DNA of 64,000 nt from Buttiauxella massiliensis (GTDB lineage Bacteria > Pseudomonadota > Gammaproteobacteria > Enterobacterales > Enterobacteriaceae), in the NCBI RefSeq assembly GCF_902500225.1, contig NZ_LR722650.1, forward strand, positions 248,001 to 312,000. The letters run 5' to 3'. Both the position numbers and the translations under genes were made by a program. The notes beneath the pieces were generated by a model. The model did no database searches and was not told the DNA's origin. It was given only the letters and a program-made list of their open reading frames with translations. Below are positions 27,514 through 36,775 of this stretch, piece after piece. Positions within the stretch are counted from its first letter, which is position 1; every line of letters starts with the position of its first letter.

Positions 27514-28575
27514 ATGGCAACTATGTTAATACTTCGTAATATCGTACTGGTTCTCACCAGTATGTTTTTCGCATTGAACGCTCAGGCAGACAGAATCATC
27601 ACTGACCAACTTGGTCGCCAGGTCACTATTCCTGATCATGTTGAAAAAGTGGTGGTGTTACAGCATCAGACCTTGAATCTATTGGTTCAGCTCAATGCAC
27701 AAAATGAAATAGCAGGTGTGATGACCAGCTGGAAAAAACAGCTTGGGCCTGAGTTTTCACGCTTTATGCCTGAGATTACCTCGCTGCCTACTCCGGGTGA
27801 TCTCACCTCGGTAAATATCGAAAGCTTGCTGGCCATTCACCCGCAAGTGGTATTCGTCGCCAACTATGCACCCGCTGAGATGATTCAGCAGATTCAGAAT
27901 GCTGGAATCCCTGTCGTGGCAGTCTCTTTAAGAAAGGATGCTGACGGGCAGCAGGGTAAAATGAATCCGACGATGGCGGATGAAGAGCTGGCCTACAACG
28001 AAGGGCTAAAACAAGGTATCCGTCTCATTGCAGATGTGGTGGGGCGCAAACCTGAGGGTGAAGCACTCATCAAGTATACCTTTGCGGCGCGTAAGAAATT
28101 TAACGCTCCGGTTGCAAATATCCCTGATACGCAGAAAGTGCGTGTCTACATGGCGAACCCTGATTTGATGACTTATGGCTCAGGTAAATACACTGGGCTT
28201 ATGATGAAGCACGCAGGTGCGTTGAACGTTGCTGCAGCCAGCGTAAAAGGGGCGCGCCAGGTTTCTCTGGAACAGGTATTACAGTGGAATCCACAAGTTA
28301 TCTTCGTGCAGGATCGCTATCCGCAGGTGGTGACTGAAATCCTGAATGACCCGAACTGGCAGGGTATTGATGCCGTGAAAAACCATCGTGTCTGGTTAAT
28401 GCCTGAATATGCGAAAGCCTGGGGTTACCCAATGCCGGAAGCCCTGGCGATTGGCGAGTTGTGGATGGCGAAAAAACTCTATCCGGATGCCTACAAAAAC
28501 GTTGATGTCGATGCCCAGGCGCAAGATTACTACCAGAACTTTTATCGTGTGAACTGGCAGCCCGATGCTAAGTAG
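27514..28575 (+). CDS. MolA-like molybdate/tungstate binding protein
   Basis: 353-residue class III periplasmic binding protein with a signal peptide (MLILRNIVLVLTSMFFALNAQA). DRIITDQLGRQVTIPDHVEKV opens the mature domain, read in parts. Its length and the KMNPTMADEELAYNEGL insertion resemble Haemophilus MolA (HI1472), which binds molybdate and tungstate although its relatives carry iron chelates. The ModE-type site directly upstream supports an oxyanion substrate. First gene of a three-gene operon; an alternative ATG lies at 27523. Confidence 0.82.
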   Translation: MATMLILRNIVLVLTSMFFALNAQADRIITDQLGRQVTIPDHVEKVVVLQHQTLNLLVQLNAQNEIAGVMTSWKKQLGPEFSRFMPEITSLPTPGDLTSVNIESLLAIHPQVVFVANYAPAEMIQQIQNAGIPVVAVSLRKDADGQQGKMNPTMADEELAYNEGLKQGIRLIADVVGRKPEGEALIKYTFAARKKFNAPVANIPDTQKVRVYMANPDLMTYGSGKYTGLMMKHAGALNVAAASVKGARQVSLEQVLQWNPQVIFVQDRYPQVVTEILNDPNWQGIDAVKNHRVWLMPEYAKAWGYPMPEALAIGELWMAKKLYPDAYKNVDVDAQAQDYYQNFYRVNWQPDAK

Positions 28576-29569
28576 TGAGTCATTTATCCCCCAGCAACTG
28601 GTACTGATTATCTCAGTGCTGCTGCTGGGAGTTGCTTCACTTTGCTTAGGACAATATTCACTTACGCTAAGTGAAGTTCTCCATCAGCTAACTCATTACT
28701 CTGATTCGCAAGGCATTGCCAACCAGGTCATCTGGACGGTAAGACTACCGCGTATTCTGATGGCTTTGCTTGCCGGTGGCGCGCTGGGATTATGTGGAGC
28801 AACCCTGCAAGGGGTTTTCCATAATCCGCTGGTTGATCCACATATCATCGGCGTGACGTCAGGTGCAGCCTTTGGCGGCACGCTGGCGATTCTGCTTGGT
28901 CTTGAACCGTTATTGATGATGGGGTCGACATTTTTCTTCGGACTGAGCGCATTGATTCTGGTCTATGCGATTGCCGCATTGCAGGGGCGAGAAAACGCGT
29001 TGGTGCTGATTCTCTCCGGTATCATTCTGAGTGGTTTTTTTGCAGCCCTGGTAAGCCTTATTCAATATCAGGCCGATACAGAAGAAGTTTTACCTAATAT
29101 CGTCTTTTGGTTGTTGGGGAGTTTCGCAACCGCCAACTGGCATAAAGTTTTGATGCTGACTGTTCCGGTCATAATTTCTACTGCGATTTTGTTCCAGTTG
29201 CGTTGGCGCATTAATTTATTGTCACTTAACGATAAAGACGCAAAGGCATTGGGTGTTTCTGTGGTACCACTTCGACGCAGCGTATTGGTTTGCTGTGCAT
29301 TTTTGGTCGCAGCCCAGGTTGCTGTCAGTGGCAGTATTGCGTGGGTCGGATTAGTCATTCCTCATCTGGCGCGTCTTTTGGTGGGGGTTGACCATCGCCG
29401 TTTACTCCCTACAGCTTTCTGGATGGGTGGCGGTTTTATGATTGTCGTCGATGATATTGCCCGCACGTTAATGCAAGCCGAAATACCACTGGGAATCATC
29501 ACCGCTTTATTGGGTGCACCACTGTTTACCTTTTTGCTAATACACTCAAGCCGCAGAGGCCGTCGATGA
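28565..29569 (+). CDS. MolB-like FecCD-family permease
   Basis: 334-residue ten-helix permease of the BtuC/FecCD family (VRLPRILMALLAGGALGLCG, GLVIPHLARLLVG). The start overlaps the binding-protein gene by 11 bp and the stop overlaps the ATPase start. By context the membrane channel for molybdate or tungstate. Confidence 0.86.
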   Translation: MLSSESFIPQQLVLIISVLLLGVASLCLGQYSLTLSEVLHQLTHYSDSQGIANQVIWTVRLPRILMALLAGGALGLCGATLQGVFHNPLVDPHIIGVTSGAAFGGTLAILLGLEPLLMMGSTFFFGLSALILVYAIAALQGRENALVLILSGIILSGFFAALVSLIQYQADTEEVLPNIVFWLLGSFATANWHKVLMLTVPVIISTAILFQLRWRINLLSLNDKDAKALGVSVVPLRRSVLVCCAFLVAAQVAVSGSIAWVGLVIPHLARLLVGVDHRRLLPTAFWMGGGFMIVVDDIARTLMQAEIPLGIITALLGAPLFTFLLIHSSRRGRR

Positions 29570-30318
29570 AAACGGGTGAATTACGTGTTCAGCAACTGTT
29601 ATACGGACACAAAGTGCCATTGTTTGAACCGCTCAGCTTTCACTGCCAGCAAGGGGAGGTTTGGGCTGTTCTCGGACGCAACGGTTTGGGGAAAAGCACT
29701 TTGCTTGACACGCTGACAGGTACATTAAGACCCCTTGCTGGGAATATAGAAAATGAGGGTGGAATTGGTATTGTTGCGCAACATTCGCACTTGCCCTTTC
29801 CGTACTCGGTAAGCGATGTGGTGCTGATGGGAAGGGCGCAGCATGTGAAGCTATTTTCACAACCGGGCAGTGCGGATAAGCAGAAAGTTATCGAGGCGCT
29901 GGAACAGTTAAATATTGCACAGTTGGTTTCAACACCTTTTACTTCTCTCTCTGGCGGGCAACAGCAATTAGTGATGATTGCCCGCGCGCTTGTGACTGCC
30001 AGCCAAATTTTATTGTTGGATGAACCTTGTTCGGCGTTGGATTTAGCCAACCAAGAGGTGGTGTTACAACTGATTAGCGATCTGGCTCACCGCCAGCATC
30101 GCGGCATCATTTTTACCACCCATGATCCAGTTCATGCATTGCAGGTTGCAACTCATACGCTGCTGCTTTTGCCGGGAGGGAAATGGTTGGCCGGCGCGAC
30201 CGACACCATCGTTTCTGAAGAGAATCTGTCTCAAGCTTATGGTTTAACGTTGCGGAAAATCAGGATGGACAACTATGCCACCCCGTTTGTTGCGCCACTC
30301 TTTACGATTGAGAAGTGA
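29566..30318 (+). CDS. MolC-like ATPase
   Basis: 250-residue ABC ATPase: Walker A GRNGLGKST, signature SLSGGQQQL, Walker B ILLLDEPCSALDLA, switch His in TTHDPVHAL. ATGA overlap with the permease stop. Its last 17 bp overlap the end of the convergent ModA-like gene. Confidence 0.88.
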   Translation: MKTGELRVQQLLYGHKVPLFEPLSFHCQQGEVWAVLGRNGLGKSTLLDTLTGTLRPLAGNIENEGGIGIVAQHSHLPFPYSVSDVVLMGRAQHVKLFSQPGSADKQKVIEALEQLNIAQLVSTPFTSLSGGQQQLVMIARALVTASQILLLDEPCSALDLANQEVVLQLISDLAHRQHRGIIFTTHDPVHALQVATHTLLLLPGGKWLAGATDTIVSEENLSQAYGLTLRKIRMDNYATPFVAPLFTIEK

Positions 30319-31054
30319 GCGGTAAAAAACCCGCGCTAGTCAGAAACGCTTGTCCATCATGGCTAAGAATAAATTCAACCAGTGCCATTACCTCTGCGGA
30401 ATTCTCGAGCACAGCCAACTGATATTCGCAGCGAATATTGTGTTCTGGCGCAATTGGTACGCAACGGATATCCGGCTGCCCACTCAGCGCTTTGCCATAA
30501 TGCGCATAGCCAATAAACACATCGGCGAAGCCCTGGCGCAAAATCCAGGCGCTTGCCAACTCACCAGGTGGGATGCTGAGCGTGTCACGGCCACCAACCA
30601 GCGGAATTGCCCGCAGGCGCAGTTGCTGCCCAAGACCTGGCTGAAGCTGTTCGAGTTTATCAAACAGTGCCCATGTGTAATCACCAGATGGGTCACACCC
30701 AGGCGTGGAAGTACCAATCCGTAGTGCTGGGTCAGTGAGCAAATCTAGCCAGTTGCCACTTTTTTGCGTAGTTAATACCAGTTGATTCCAGGTGAAGGTC
30801 TGGGTTTTGGTCGCTTTACCTGTCGCAAGTAAGTATTGAGGATGCTCCCGATTGGCAGAAGCGAAAAGGGCGCAGGGCTCTCCAGCTTCGATACGCTCTC
30901 TCAACAACCCTGCCGGGCCGTATTGTGCTTCAACCTCAATCCCTGTGAGTTGGGTAAAATGGTTAAGTAGCGGGATTAAAGCCAGCCGTAGACTGCCAGC
31001 AGCAAACAAAGGTAAAGGAGATCTCATGGGTTGATTTTGAACCTTAAGAGTCAT
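30302..31054 (-). CDS. ModA-like oxyanion-binding protein without signal peptide
   Basis: 250-residue type II binding protein of the ModA/sulfate group: LFAAGSLRLALIPLLNHF, VEAQYGPAGLLRERIEAGE, FASANREHPQYL, and the hinge GTSTPGCDPSGDYTW. No hydrophobic leader is present from either candidate start (31054 or Met at 31027), so as encoded it should stay in the cytoplasm. Convergent with and overlapping the molC-like gene. It could be a cytoplasmic oxyanion-binding or chaperone protein rather than a transporter part. Confidence 0.78.
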   Translation of the reverse strand: MTLKVQNQPMRSPLPLFAAGSLRLALIPLLNHFTQLTGIEVEAQYGPAGLLRERIEAGEPCALFASANREHPQYLLATGKATKTQTFTWNQLVLTTQKSGNWLDLLTDPALRIGTSTPGCDPSGDYTWALFDKLEQLQPGLGQQLRLRAIPLVGGRDTLSIPPGELASAWILRQGFADVFIGYAHYGKALSGQPDIRCVPIAPEHNIRCEYQLAVLENSAEVMALVEFILSHDGQAFLTSAGFLPLTSQS

Positions 31055-31257
31055 GGAGAATACACCGTCTAATAATACTGTTTTTTATTGCTAACTGAAG
31101 GTTGTAGCCAGTCATGGGGGATATTAAGTTCCATGCTGAAATTTAACCACTATTTTGACATTGTTAACCTTTTTCCAACTGAAACTAGCATAGTATGACT
31201 CGCTATTGAGCTAATAATAACGATGAGTTCGTATTCAACTTCTCAGGGGATTCTGAA

Positions 31258-31479
31258 ATGGAAAAATACGTTTTTTATGTCAATGGTAGCGCAACAAAAG
31301 TGTTTGCTAAAAGTGAGCTTTCCAAGAGTAGTGTCCAGCAGTTAAAACAAGAAGGATATAAAAAGTACCAACTGGAATTTGATACAGATAGTAAGCAAGA
31401 AGCCATCAAAAAACTTAACGAAAACTCGCAGGACAATCTGGATTCGTTAAGTCAATTTTCGGGGAGTTATCTTTTTTAG
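31258..31479 (+). CDS. Small hypothetical protein, 73 residues
   Basis: Not recognised. A soluble, charged 73-residue protein (MEKYVFYVNGSATKVFAKSE...) with predicted beta-alpha pattern and a Ser/Asn-rich C-terminus. AGGGGA lies seven bases before the ATG and an AT-rich promoter-like stretch precedes it, so translation is plausible. It stands alone between the ModA-like gene and the SYLF lipoprotein. Confidence 0.65.
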   Translation: MEKYVFYVNGSATKVFAKSELSKSSVQQLKQEGYKKYQLEFDTDSKQEAIKKLNENSQDNLDSLSQFSGSYLF

Positions 31480-31789
31480 CATTATTCCCTCTTGCTATAT
31501 TCCTACTGGTATTTATATTTCGCTGAAAGGCATACCCATGCCGTGCGGAATTAATCATACTAAAATTGAAAGCCACGCTATGTGGCTAATTTTTGTTCCC
31601 ACCGCACTGACCTTCAATATCAAAATCATTTCCAGTTAAATCTTGTATAAAATTAAACAAAGAAAATAAAATTCAGCACAAATTAAATAACACGCAACAC
31701 TGCTGAAACATAAAATCCGCATTCTTATTTTTAGTATTTGGCAACAGAATTTGTTCGTTTTGCCACCTATTTTTTGAATCAGGATATAG
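31480..31789. other. Intergenic, 310 bp
   Basis: No convincing gene. Contains a 34-codon ATG frame from 31539 with a poor RBS that runs through the terminator at 31571, so it is unlikely to be real. The last 150 bp are AT-rich and probably carry the promoter of the SYLF lipoprotein gene. Confidence 0.6.
31571..31597 (+). terminator. Rho-independent terminator
   Basis: AGCCAC, loop GCTAT, GTGGCT, then AATTTTTG. It lies about 90 bp after the 73-residue gene. Confidence 0.7.
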
Positions 31790-32380
31790 ATGAAGTATAA
31801 AAAGCTCATTCTAATTGCCGCTTTGACTATTGCGGGTTGTAGCGCAAAGGGCGATACGGCTAGCCAGCAACGAAGTGCCATTCAGCAGATGCGAATTGAT
31901 ACGCTGATAAAACTGTATAAGGTCCACCCTGAAGCCCGCAGTGAGATTCTGAAGTCAAAAGGGTATGCGGTATTCTCCAATAATAGCAGCAAGATTTTAT
32001 TATTTGGATTTGGCAGTGGATATGGGGTTGTGAAAGACCTCAGGTCAGGGAAAGACACCTATATGAAGATGGCACAGGCCGGGGCAGGACTGGGGATGGG
32101 GGTGAAGCAACAGCGAACCGTACTGGTGTTTAAGGACAGCAAAGCGCTGAGCAATTTCATTAAGAATGGCTATATTGTCGGCGCTGATGCGAATGCCGCG
32201 GCCAAATATGATGATAAAGGGTTGCCTGCGTTGGGGGCTTCGGCAAGTGCTGTTGCACCGGACAATGTAGCAGTGCCTAAACCTGTGGGTGTGTATGAAC
32301 TCACTGAAAAAGGCCTTGCCGCACAAGCCATGGTTAATGGTTACAAATACTGGCCAGATGATGCTTTGAACAGTAAATAA
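31790..32380 (+). CDS. SYLF-type lipoprotein
   Basis: 196-residue lipoprotein: lipobox TIAGC with Cys17. The mature part looks like the lipid-binding SYLF/Ysc84 domain (GYAVFSNNSSKILLFGFGSGYGVV, AGAGLGMGVKQQRTVLVFKD, read in parts), which in other systems binds phosphoinositides or occurs in envelope stress lipoproteins. Asp is absent right after the Cys, so outer-membrane sorting is expected. Monocistronic, followed by a terminator. Confidence 0.8.
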   Translation: MKYKKLILIAALTIAGCSAKGDTASQQRSAIQQMRIDTLIKLYKVHPEARSEILKSKGYAVFSNNSSKILLFGFGSGYGVVKDLRSGKDTYMKMAQAGAGLGMGVKQQRTVLVFKDSKALSNFIKNGYIVGADANAAAKYDDKGLPALGASASAVAPDNVAVPKPVGVYELTEKGLAAQAMVNGYKYWPDDALNSK

Positions 32381-32392
32381 TCTAGAGAAGCT

Positions 32393-32417
32393 AACGGCAC
32401 GATGGTGCCGTTTTTTT
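32393..32417 (+). terminator. Rho-independent terminator
   Basis: CGGCAC, loop GATG, GTGCCG, then T7, directly after the SYLF lipoprotein. Confidence 0.88.
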
Positions 32418-32578
32418 ATAGGTAATTTTCCAGCTTCAAAAGCAGAAGGGTAAAGAAGTGTAAAAAACTATTTCATTTACTTATGGCAATACATAGCTTC
32501 AATTTCAATTAGGCACTGGCTTTTTCATCAATACCGACAATAAATTAAGAACCAGCAAAACATGTTATAGGGTTAGGT

Positions 32579-33745
32579 ATGCTTAACAACTACAGCGTAA
32601 GAACCGTTATCCTTGTTTTTATATCTGCCTCTTTTGTCTTCATTGATCTTATGGCCTTCCTTCTGGTAGCAAACGTGAGTGTCATCCTCATGTTGAACAT
32701 CGTCGGCGTTGTCTTGATCTCAACCTTATGGTTTTACATGACTAAATATCTTGTGAGGCCGATTAACGAGGTTAAAAGAAATATTGATGAAATCAACTCA
32801 GGGAATTTATCAATTTCTATCCGCGAGTTTGGCAATAACTGTGCGGGGAAATTAATTCCAGGGATAAATAGCCTCGCAAAAGAAATATCCAGTCTGGTCA
32901 TGGATATAAGAAAATCATCCAATTCGGCCAGCATTTTATCCGGCAAGCTGGCTAACCAAAGTGCCGAACTATCAGTCAAAACTGAACAACAATCGGCCAT
33001 GCTGATGCAAACCGCATCAAGCATGGAAGAGATTTCAGCGGGGACCAAGAGCAATGCAGAAAACACCCGCCAGTTAAACGATATCACCAATGAAGCCCAT
33101 AAATCTGCAGGCCATGGAAGTCAGTTGATGCATAAACTCACTGAGAATATGGTATCAATTACTGATTGTTCGAAGAAAATGACCGAAATTATTAGCATTA
33201 TCGATGGGATAGCGTTTCAGACGAATATCCTGGCGCTTAATGCAGCGGTTGAAGCCGCGCGAGCTGGTGAGCACGGCAAAGGATTTGCAGTGGTGGCGGG
33301 TGAAGTCCGGGTGTTAGCTCAAAAAAGCTCTGAGTCTGCCAAAAACATAAAAGCACTGATTGAAAAAACAAATACCAATGTAATGCAGGGTGCAAAACTT
33401 GTATCTGAAGCAGAAAAAAATATGCACGACATCGTTTCAGGATCAGATGATCTTAACATGCTGATGGAGCATATTTTCATATCGACGAACGAGCAGGAAA
33501 AAGGTATTCAACAAATAACCATTGCTTTGTCCGAGCTGGAAAAAGTCACTCTGAGTAATGCTGCAGTCGTTGTGGAACTCGCAGAATCCTCAGATGTTCT
33601 AAAAAACCAGGTCGTAGAACTTCAAAAAAGAACCAATAATTTACGCTTGAATGGTGAAGATAAAAACACGATGCCTGTGGCTCCGCTCTTAGTCCCAACG
33701 AAGCAGGAAAAACATGCATCAGAAGGTCACTGGCAGACATTTTAA
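32579..33745 (+). CDS. Methyl-accepting chemotaxis protein without periplasmic sensor
   Basis: 388 residues. Two hydrophobic helices (about 9-30 and 33-53) are joined by only a few residues, so there is no periplasmic ligand domain. A HAMP segment follows (about 54-105, [12 protein letters not shown]), then a signalling domain with the conserved hairpin tip [20 protein letters not shown] and EVRVLAQKS. The protein ends HWQTF, like the CheR/CheB-docking pentapeptide NWETF of high-abundance receptors. It may sense through the membrane or HAMP region, as proposed for receptors of this type. No chemotaxis genes are nearby. Confidence 0.9.
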   Translation: MLNNYSVRTVILVFISASFVFIDLMAFLLVANVSVILMLNIVGVVLISTLWFYMTKYLVRPINEVKRNIDEINSGNLSISIREFGNNCAGKLIPGINSLAKEISSLVMDIRKSSNSASILSGKLANQSAELSVKTEQQSAMLMQTASSMEEISAGTKSNAENTRQLNDITNEAHKSAGHGSQLMHKLTENMVSITDCSKKMTEIISIIDGIAFQTNILALNAAVEAARAGEHGKGFAVVAGEVRVLAQKSSESAKNIKALIEKTNTNVMQGAKLVSEAEKNMHDIVSGSDDLNMLMEHIFISTNEQEKGIQQITIALSELEKVTLSNAAVVVELAESSDVLKNQVVELQKRTNNLRLNGEDKNTMPVAPLLVPTKQEKHASEGHWQTF

Positions 33746-33767
33746 ATTACTATAATTGAATGACCTG

Positions 33768-33816
33768 AACTGCACCCCAACTGTTGGATATTCAACGCAT
33801 TAAGGTGCAGTTTTTT
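33768..33816 (+). terminator. Rho-independent terminator after the chemoreceptor
   Basis: AACTGCACC and GGTGCAGTT form a 9-bp stem around a 27-nt loop, followed by T-rich sequence. Confidence 0.7.
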
Positions 33817-33948
33817 AATGGTAAATATTTAATTATATGGCTAAAGATATTTTTATTAATTTAAGATTCAATTATCTGCTGGATAATTTGTGCGCTATTT
33901 GATCAGGGCGTGATACGATGAACCTCATTCATTGAAAGGCTAATCATC

Positions 33949-34113
33949 ATGTCTATATTCGATTATGCAATGAAGCGCTTTAGTAACGCCACAAATGGCA
34001 CTGTGACATGTCCAATCTGTGGAAATAAAGCCTCTTTTCCCGCTAACAAAATTCGCCAGGGGCAAACATTGCTCTGCCCAAAATGCAAATCACTGTTTGT
34101 TGTACCTCGCTAA
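33949..34113 (+). CDS. Zinc-ribbon miniprotein (possibly YnfU-like)
   Basis: 54-residue protein starting MSIFDYAMKRFSNATNG, with two CPxC knuckles: CPICG near residues 21-25 and CPKCK near 44-48. The pairing of two CxxC units about 20 residues apart is a treble-clef or zinc-ribbon core. It resembles the enteric YnfU small-protein group, from memory, so no symbol is given. AAGG sits upstream of the ATG. Monocistronic. Confidence 0.75.
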   Translation: MSIFDYAMKRFSNATNGTVTCPICGNKASFPANKIRQGQTLLCPKCKSLFVVPR

Positions 34114-34199
34114 TACTGTTGCCCATAGATCGTAGCGGCTAACGCCAGCAATCCTCATCTTTTATGAAGATTCTCTCTGGCGAATTGCGCCAAAGAACC

Positions 34200-34224
34200 T
34201 GCGCTGAGCATACAAATCAGCGCA
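34200..34224. repeat. Perfect 8-bp palindrome
   Basis: TGCGCTGA, nine bases, TCAGCGCA. No T-run. It lies between the miniprotein and the monooxygenase operon and could be an operator for the ArsR-type regulator of that operon or a weak terminator. Confidence 0.4.
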
Positions 34225-34345
34225 CGTAATGGCGATTAAAACCCCTGAAACTTCTCCTGAACATTCATACTTCGCTTACCAACGAAGCATCATCTTATTG
34301 AATCCCTATAGTAGGCTTCACAAGCGTACATTCAGGAGCAGTATT

Positions 34346-34669
34346 ATGATTGCGGTACTTTTTGAAGCGAATGCCATACCTACACAACAAGAGCGGTATC
34401 TACAACTGGCTGCAGAATTAAAGCCAGAGCTGGAGCAAATTGCAGGTTTTATTTCAATTGAACGTTTTCAAAGTTTGAATACCGTAGGAAAAATCCTGTC
34501 GCTGTCATGGTGGGAAAGTGAAGAGTCTGTCATAACGTGGAAACAAAACCTAAAACACCAGGCTGCTCAATTTGAAGGGCGGGAATCTATATTTTCTTTT
34601 TACAGAATCAGAGTTGCACATGTCCTGCGCGATTATTCATCTGAAAATAGAGATTCTGGCCATGTATGA
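34346..34669 (+). CDS. Antibiotic biosynthesis monooxygenase (ABM) family protein
   Basis: 107-residue ferredoxin-like ABM-domain protein from ATG 34346, with CAGGAG eight bases upstream; the longer frame to 34229 has no RBS. Motifs [18 protein letters not shown] and [17 protein letters not shown] are typical of the ABM/heme-degrading-like family, which includes cofactor-free monooxygenases of quinones. First gene of a three-gene operon; its stop overlaps the ACT gene start. Confidence 0.83.
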   Translation: MIAVLFEANAIPTQQERYLQLAAELKPELEQIAGFISIERFQSLNTVGKILSLSWWESEESVITWKQNLKHQAAQFEGRESIFSFYRIRVAHVLRDYSSENRDSGHV

Positions 34670-35054
34670 CATTCACGTTATTCTTACCAATACTCCGGGG
34701 GCACTGTCATCGCTGGGATCTTTACTGGGCCAAAGCGGGGTAGGACTTGAAGGCGGCGGAGTTTTTACCATCGGTGATGAAAGCCATGCTCATTTTCTGG
34801 TTGAAGATGGTGAGCTTGCGAGGCAAGTGCTTAGCGAGGCTGGTTTGAATGTTAAAAATATCACATTGCCATTAATCAGAAAGTTAAAACAAGAAAAGCC
34901 TGGAGAGCTTGGTGAAATTGCCAATGTCATTTCTCTGAATGGAATTAATATCAATGTACAATATAGCGATCATCATAATCGTTTGATTCTTCTGACCGAC
35001 AATAACGACCTTGCCGCTAAAGTAACCAAACAATGGGAAGTGCCTGCGGAATGA
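34662..35054 (+). CDS. ACT-domain protein
   Basis: 130-residue protein made of two ACT-like halves: [21 protein letters not shown] and later [22 protein letters not shown] domains bind amino acids or related ligands to control enzymes and regulators. The start lies inside the ABM gene and the stop overlaps the ArsR-type gene, so all three are translationally coupled. It may supply ligand sensing to the regulator; ligand unknown. Confidence 0.82.
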   Translation: MYDIHVILTNTPGALSSLGSLLGQSGVGLEGGGVFTIGDESHAHFLVEDGELARQVLSEAGLNVKNITLPLIRKLKQEKPGELGEIANVISLNGININVQYSDHHNRLILLTDNNDLAAKVTKQWEVPAE

Positions 35055-35761
35055 ATTTAAAAGTTTCAAAAACTGCTGTTGATGAAACTGACTATCTCGA
35101 AACATCCATGTCAGTTGTTGCATCGGCTATTGCTGACCCATCGCGGGTCAGCATTCTTTGTGCGCTAATGGATGGTCGGGCATGGACGGCAACAGAATTA
35201 AGTACGGTTGCCAATATCGCCGCATCAACAACAAGCGCGCATCTCGCAAAACTGCTTAATAGCCGCTTAGTTACATGCCTGTCTCAAGGGCGGCATCGTT
35301 ATTACCGCCTGGCTGGAAGCGATATTGCAGCTCTTCTTGAAACTTTGATGGTGGTATCAGTGCACAGTGGAAAAACGCTTGAGACCAAAACACCGTCACA
35401 TTTACGTGTTGCCCGGACATGCTACGACCATATGGCCGGAGAAGTTGCTGTTGGAATCTATAACTTCATGTTCAAAGAAGGCTGGTTTTCTCCTGATGGT
35501 AATCTGCTTTCGCCGATGGGAACGCTCCAGTTTCAGAAGATGGGCGTGCTCATCGATCCTAATAGCAGGCGCAAAAGCTCCTGTGCTTGCCTTGACTGGA
35601 GCGAGAGAAGATTTCACCTTGGAGGCAATGCCGGTGCTGCACTGATGCTGTTCTTTGAACAAAAGGGGTGGATAACTAAAATCGCTGGTTACAGAGAAGT
35701 GGTAATTACAGAAAAGGGCAAAGTCGCTTTTTTACGGTTATTCCAGCTCACTGTGAATTGA
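35051..35761 (+). CDS. ArsR-type winged-helix regulator with C-terminal domain
   Basis: 236 residues from ATG 35051 (ATGA overlap with the ACT gene). The N-terminal ArsR winged helix (about 20-100, [36 protein letters not shown]) is followed by an unusually long C-terminal region with [17 protein letters not shown], which has a CxC pair. ArsR proteins are usually near 100 residues, so the second half is a candidate effector domain. Probably controls its own operon. Confidence 0.83.
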   Translation: MNLKVSKTAVDETDYLETSMSVVASAIADPSRVSILCALMDGRAWTATELSTVANIAASTTSAHLAKLLNSRLVTCLSQGRHRYYRLAGSDIAALLETLMVVSVHSGKTLETKTPSHLRVARTCYDHMAGEVAVGIYNFMFKEGWFSPDGNLLSPMGTLQFQKMGVLIDPNSRRKSSCACLDWSERRFHLGGNAGAALMLFFEQKGWITKIAGYREVVITEKGKVAFLRLFQLTVN

Positions 35762-35819
35762 ATAAAACGAAATTTTCAAAGCATTGATTCCGAGCAATCC
35801 TTTGCTCTTCAGCAGCCTG

Positions 35820-36662
35820 TTAAGCTTCAACGTATGCGATACGATACCCATCATTTTCAGGAATAACGTGAGCAAATCCCGGTCTGGCAAAGTGCATGCC
35901 TGCAATGAGCCATTTTTCTCGGGCTGCTTGTTCCAGAATTCTTTTCCTGGTTGCTTCCGCTTGAACAGGGTCGCAGTCAAACGCAATAGAAACAGCCGGT
36001 TGTGCTGATTGAATATGTGGGAAATGGACAATATCTCCCCATATCACCAGGCTTTTATTATCCGACTCAATGCGAAACCCGGTGTGACCTGGCGTGTGCC
36101 CCGGTAGCCAGACCGGATGAATACCCTTAGCAATCTCATTCCCATCCAAAAATCTGACACTCTTTTCATAGGCATCCAGCGTTCGGCGCACCAGTGCAAA
36201 ATTGCGTTGACCACGCTCACTTGCTTGTTTTTGCCAGGTATCATTGCGCCAGTATTTTGCTTCCAGAGCATTAAGATGGAGTGTCGCATTCTTAAAAACG
36301 GGGTGCCCCTCAATATCGAGCAGGCCGCCAATATGATCAGGATGACCGTGCGTTAAAAGAAGGGTGTCGATTTCTTCTGGGCTACTGCCGGCCGCATAAA
36401 GGTTTTCCTTGAGCTTCCCTCCAGCATTATTCAGACCACCTGTACCCGCATCAACCAAAATGGTTCGCCCAGCGCCACGGATAAGATAACAGTTGATGTG
36501 AATATTGCCTGGTTCAGAAATCCCGGCATTACGCTGTATTTCACCAGCCTCAGCAATATCAATACCGCACAATAATTCAAGACTCGCAGACATATTTCCG
36601 TCACTCAGGACGGTAACCTGGTAATCACCGATTTGATGAGATGCAAAGGACGGATAGCTCAT
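35820..36662 (-). CDS. MBL-fold metallohydrolase
   Basis: 280-residue metallo-beta-lactamase-fold enzyme from MSYPSFASHQIGDYQ, with GAGGA before the ATG. The zinc motif is T-HGHPDH (His105, His107, Asp109, His110), with later ligands in LPGHTPGHTGF and WGDIVH. Similar to lactonase or quorum-quenching-like hydrolases in general layout, but the substrate is unknown. Divergent from the LysR gene, which probably regulates it. Confidence 0.86.
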   Translation of the reverse strand: MSYPSFASHQIGDYQVTVLSDGNMSASLELLCGIDIAEAGEIQRNAGISEPGNIHINCYLIRGAGRTILVDAGTGGLNNAGGKLKENLYAAGSSPEEIDTLLLTHGHPDHIGGLLDIEGHPVFKNATLHLNALEAKYWRNDTWQKQASERGQRNFALVRRTLDAYEKSVRFLDGNEIAKGIHPVWLPGHTPGHTGFRIESDNKSLVIWGDIVHFPHIQSAQPAVSIAFDCDPVQAEATRKRILEQAAREKWLIAGMHFARPGFAHVIPENDGYRIAYVEA

Positions 36663-36775
36663 GAACGGTTCCTCTTGAGAGCAAGACAAATTGTGGAGAA
36701 GGAATAATCCTTCAACTGATATTTCGTCATGCTACACGCTGTATTATCGCTTCTGAATCGATATTATTTCATGAT

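Noticed and set aside
31539..31643. 34-codon ATG frame between the 73-residue gene and the SYLF lipoprotein
   Set aside because: Weak RBS and the frame crosses a terminator hairpin.
33768..33816. Possible IS150-type terminal inverted repeat (CTGCACCC end)
   Set aside because: The similarity is short, there is no transposase remnant or target duplication, and a terminator explains the inverted repeat.
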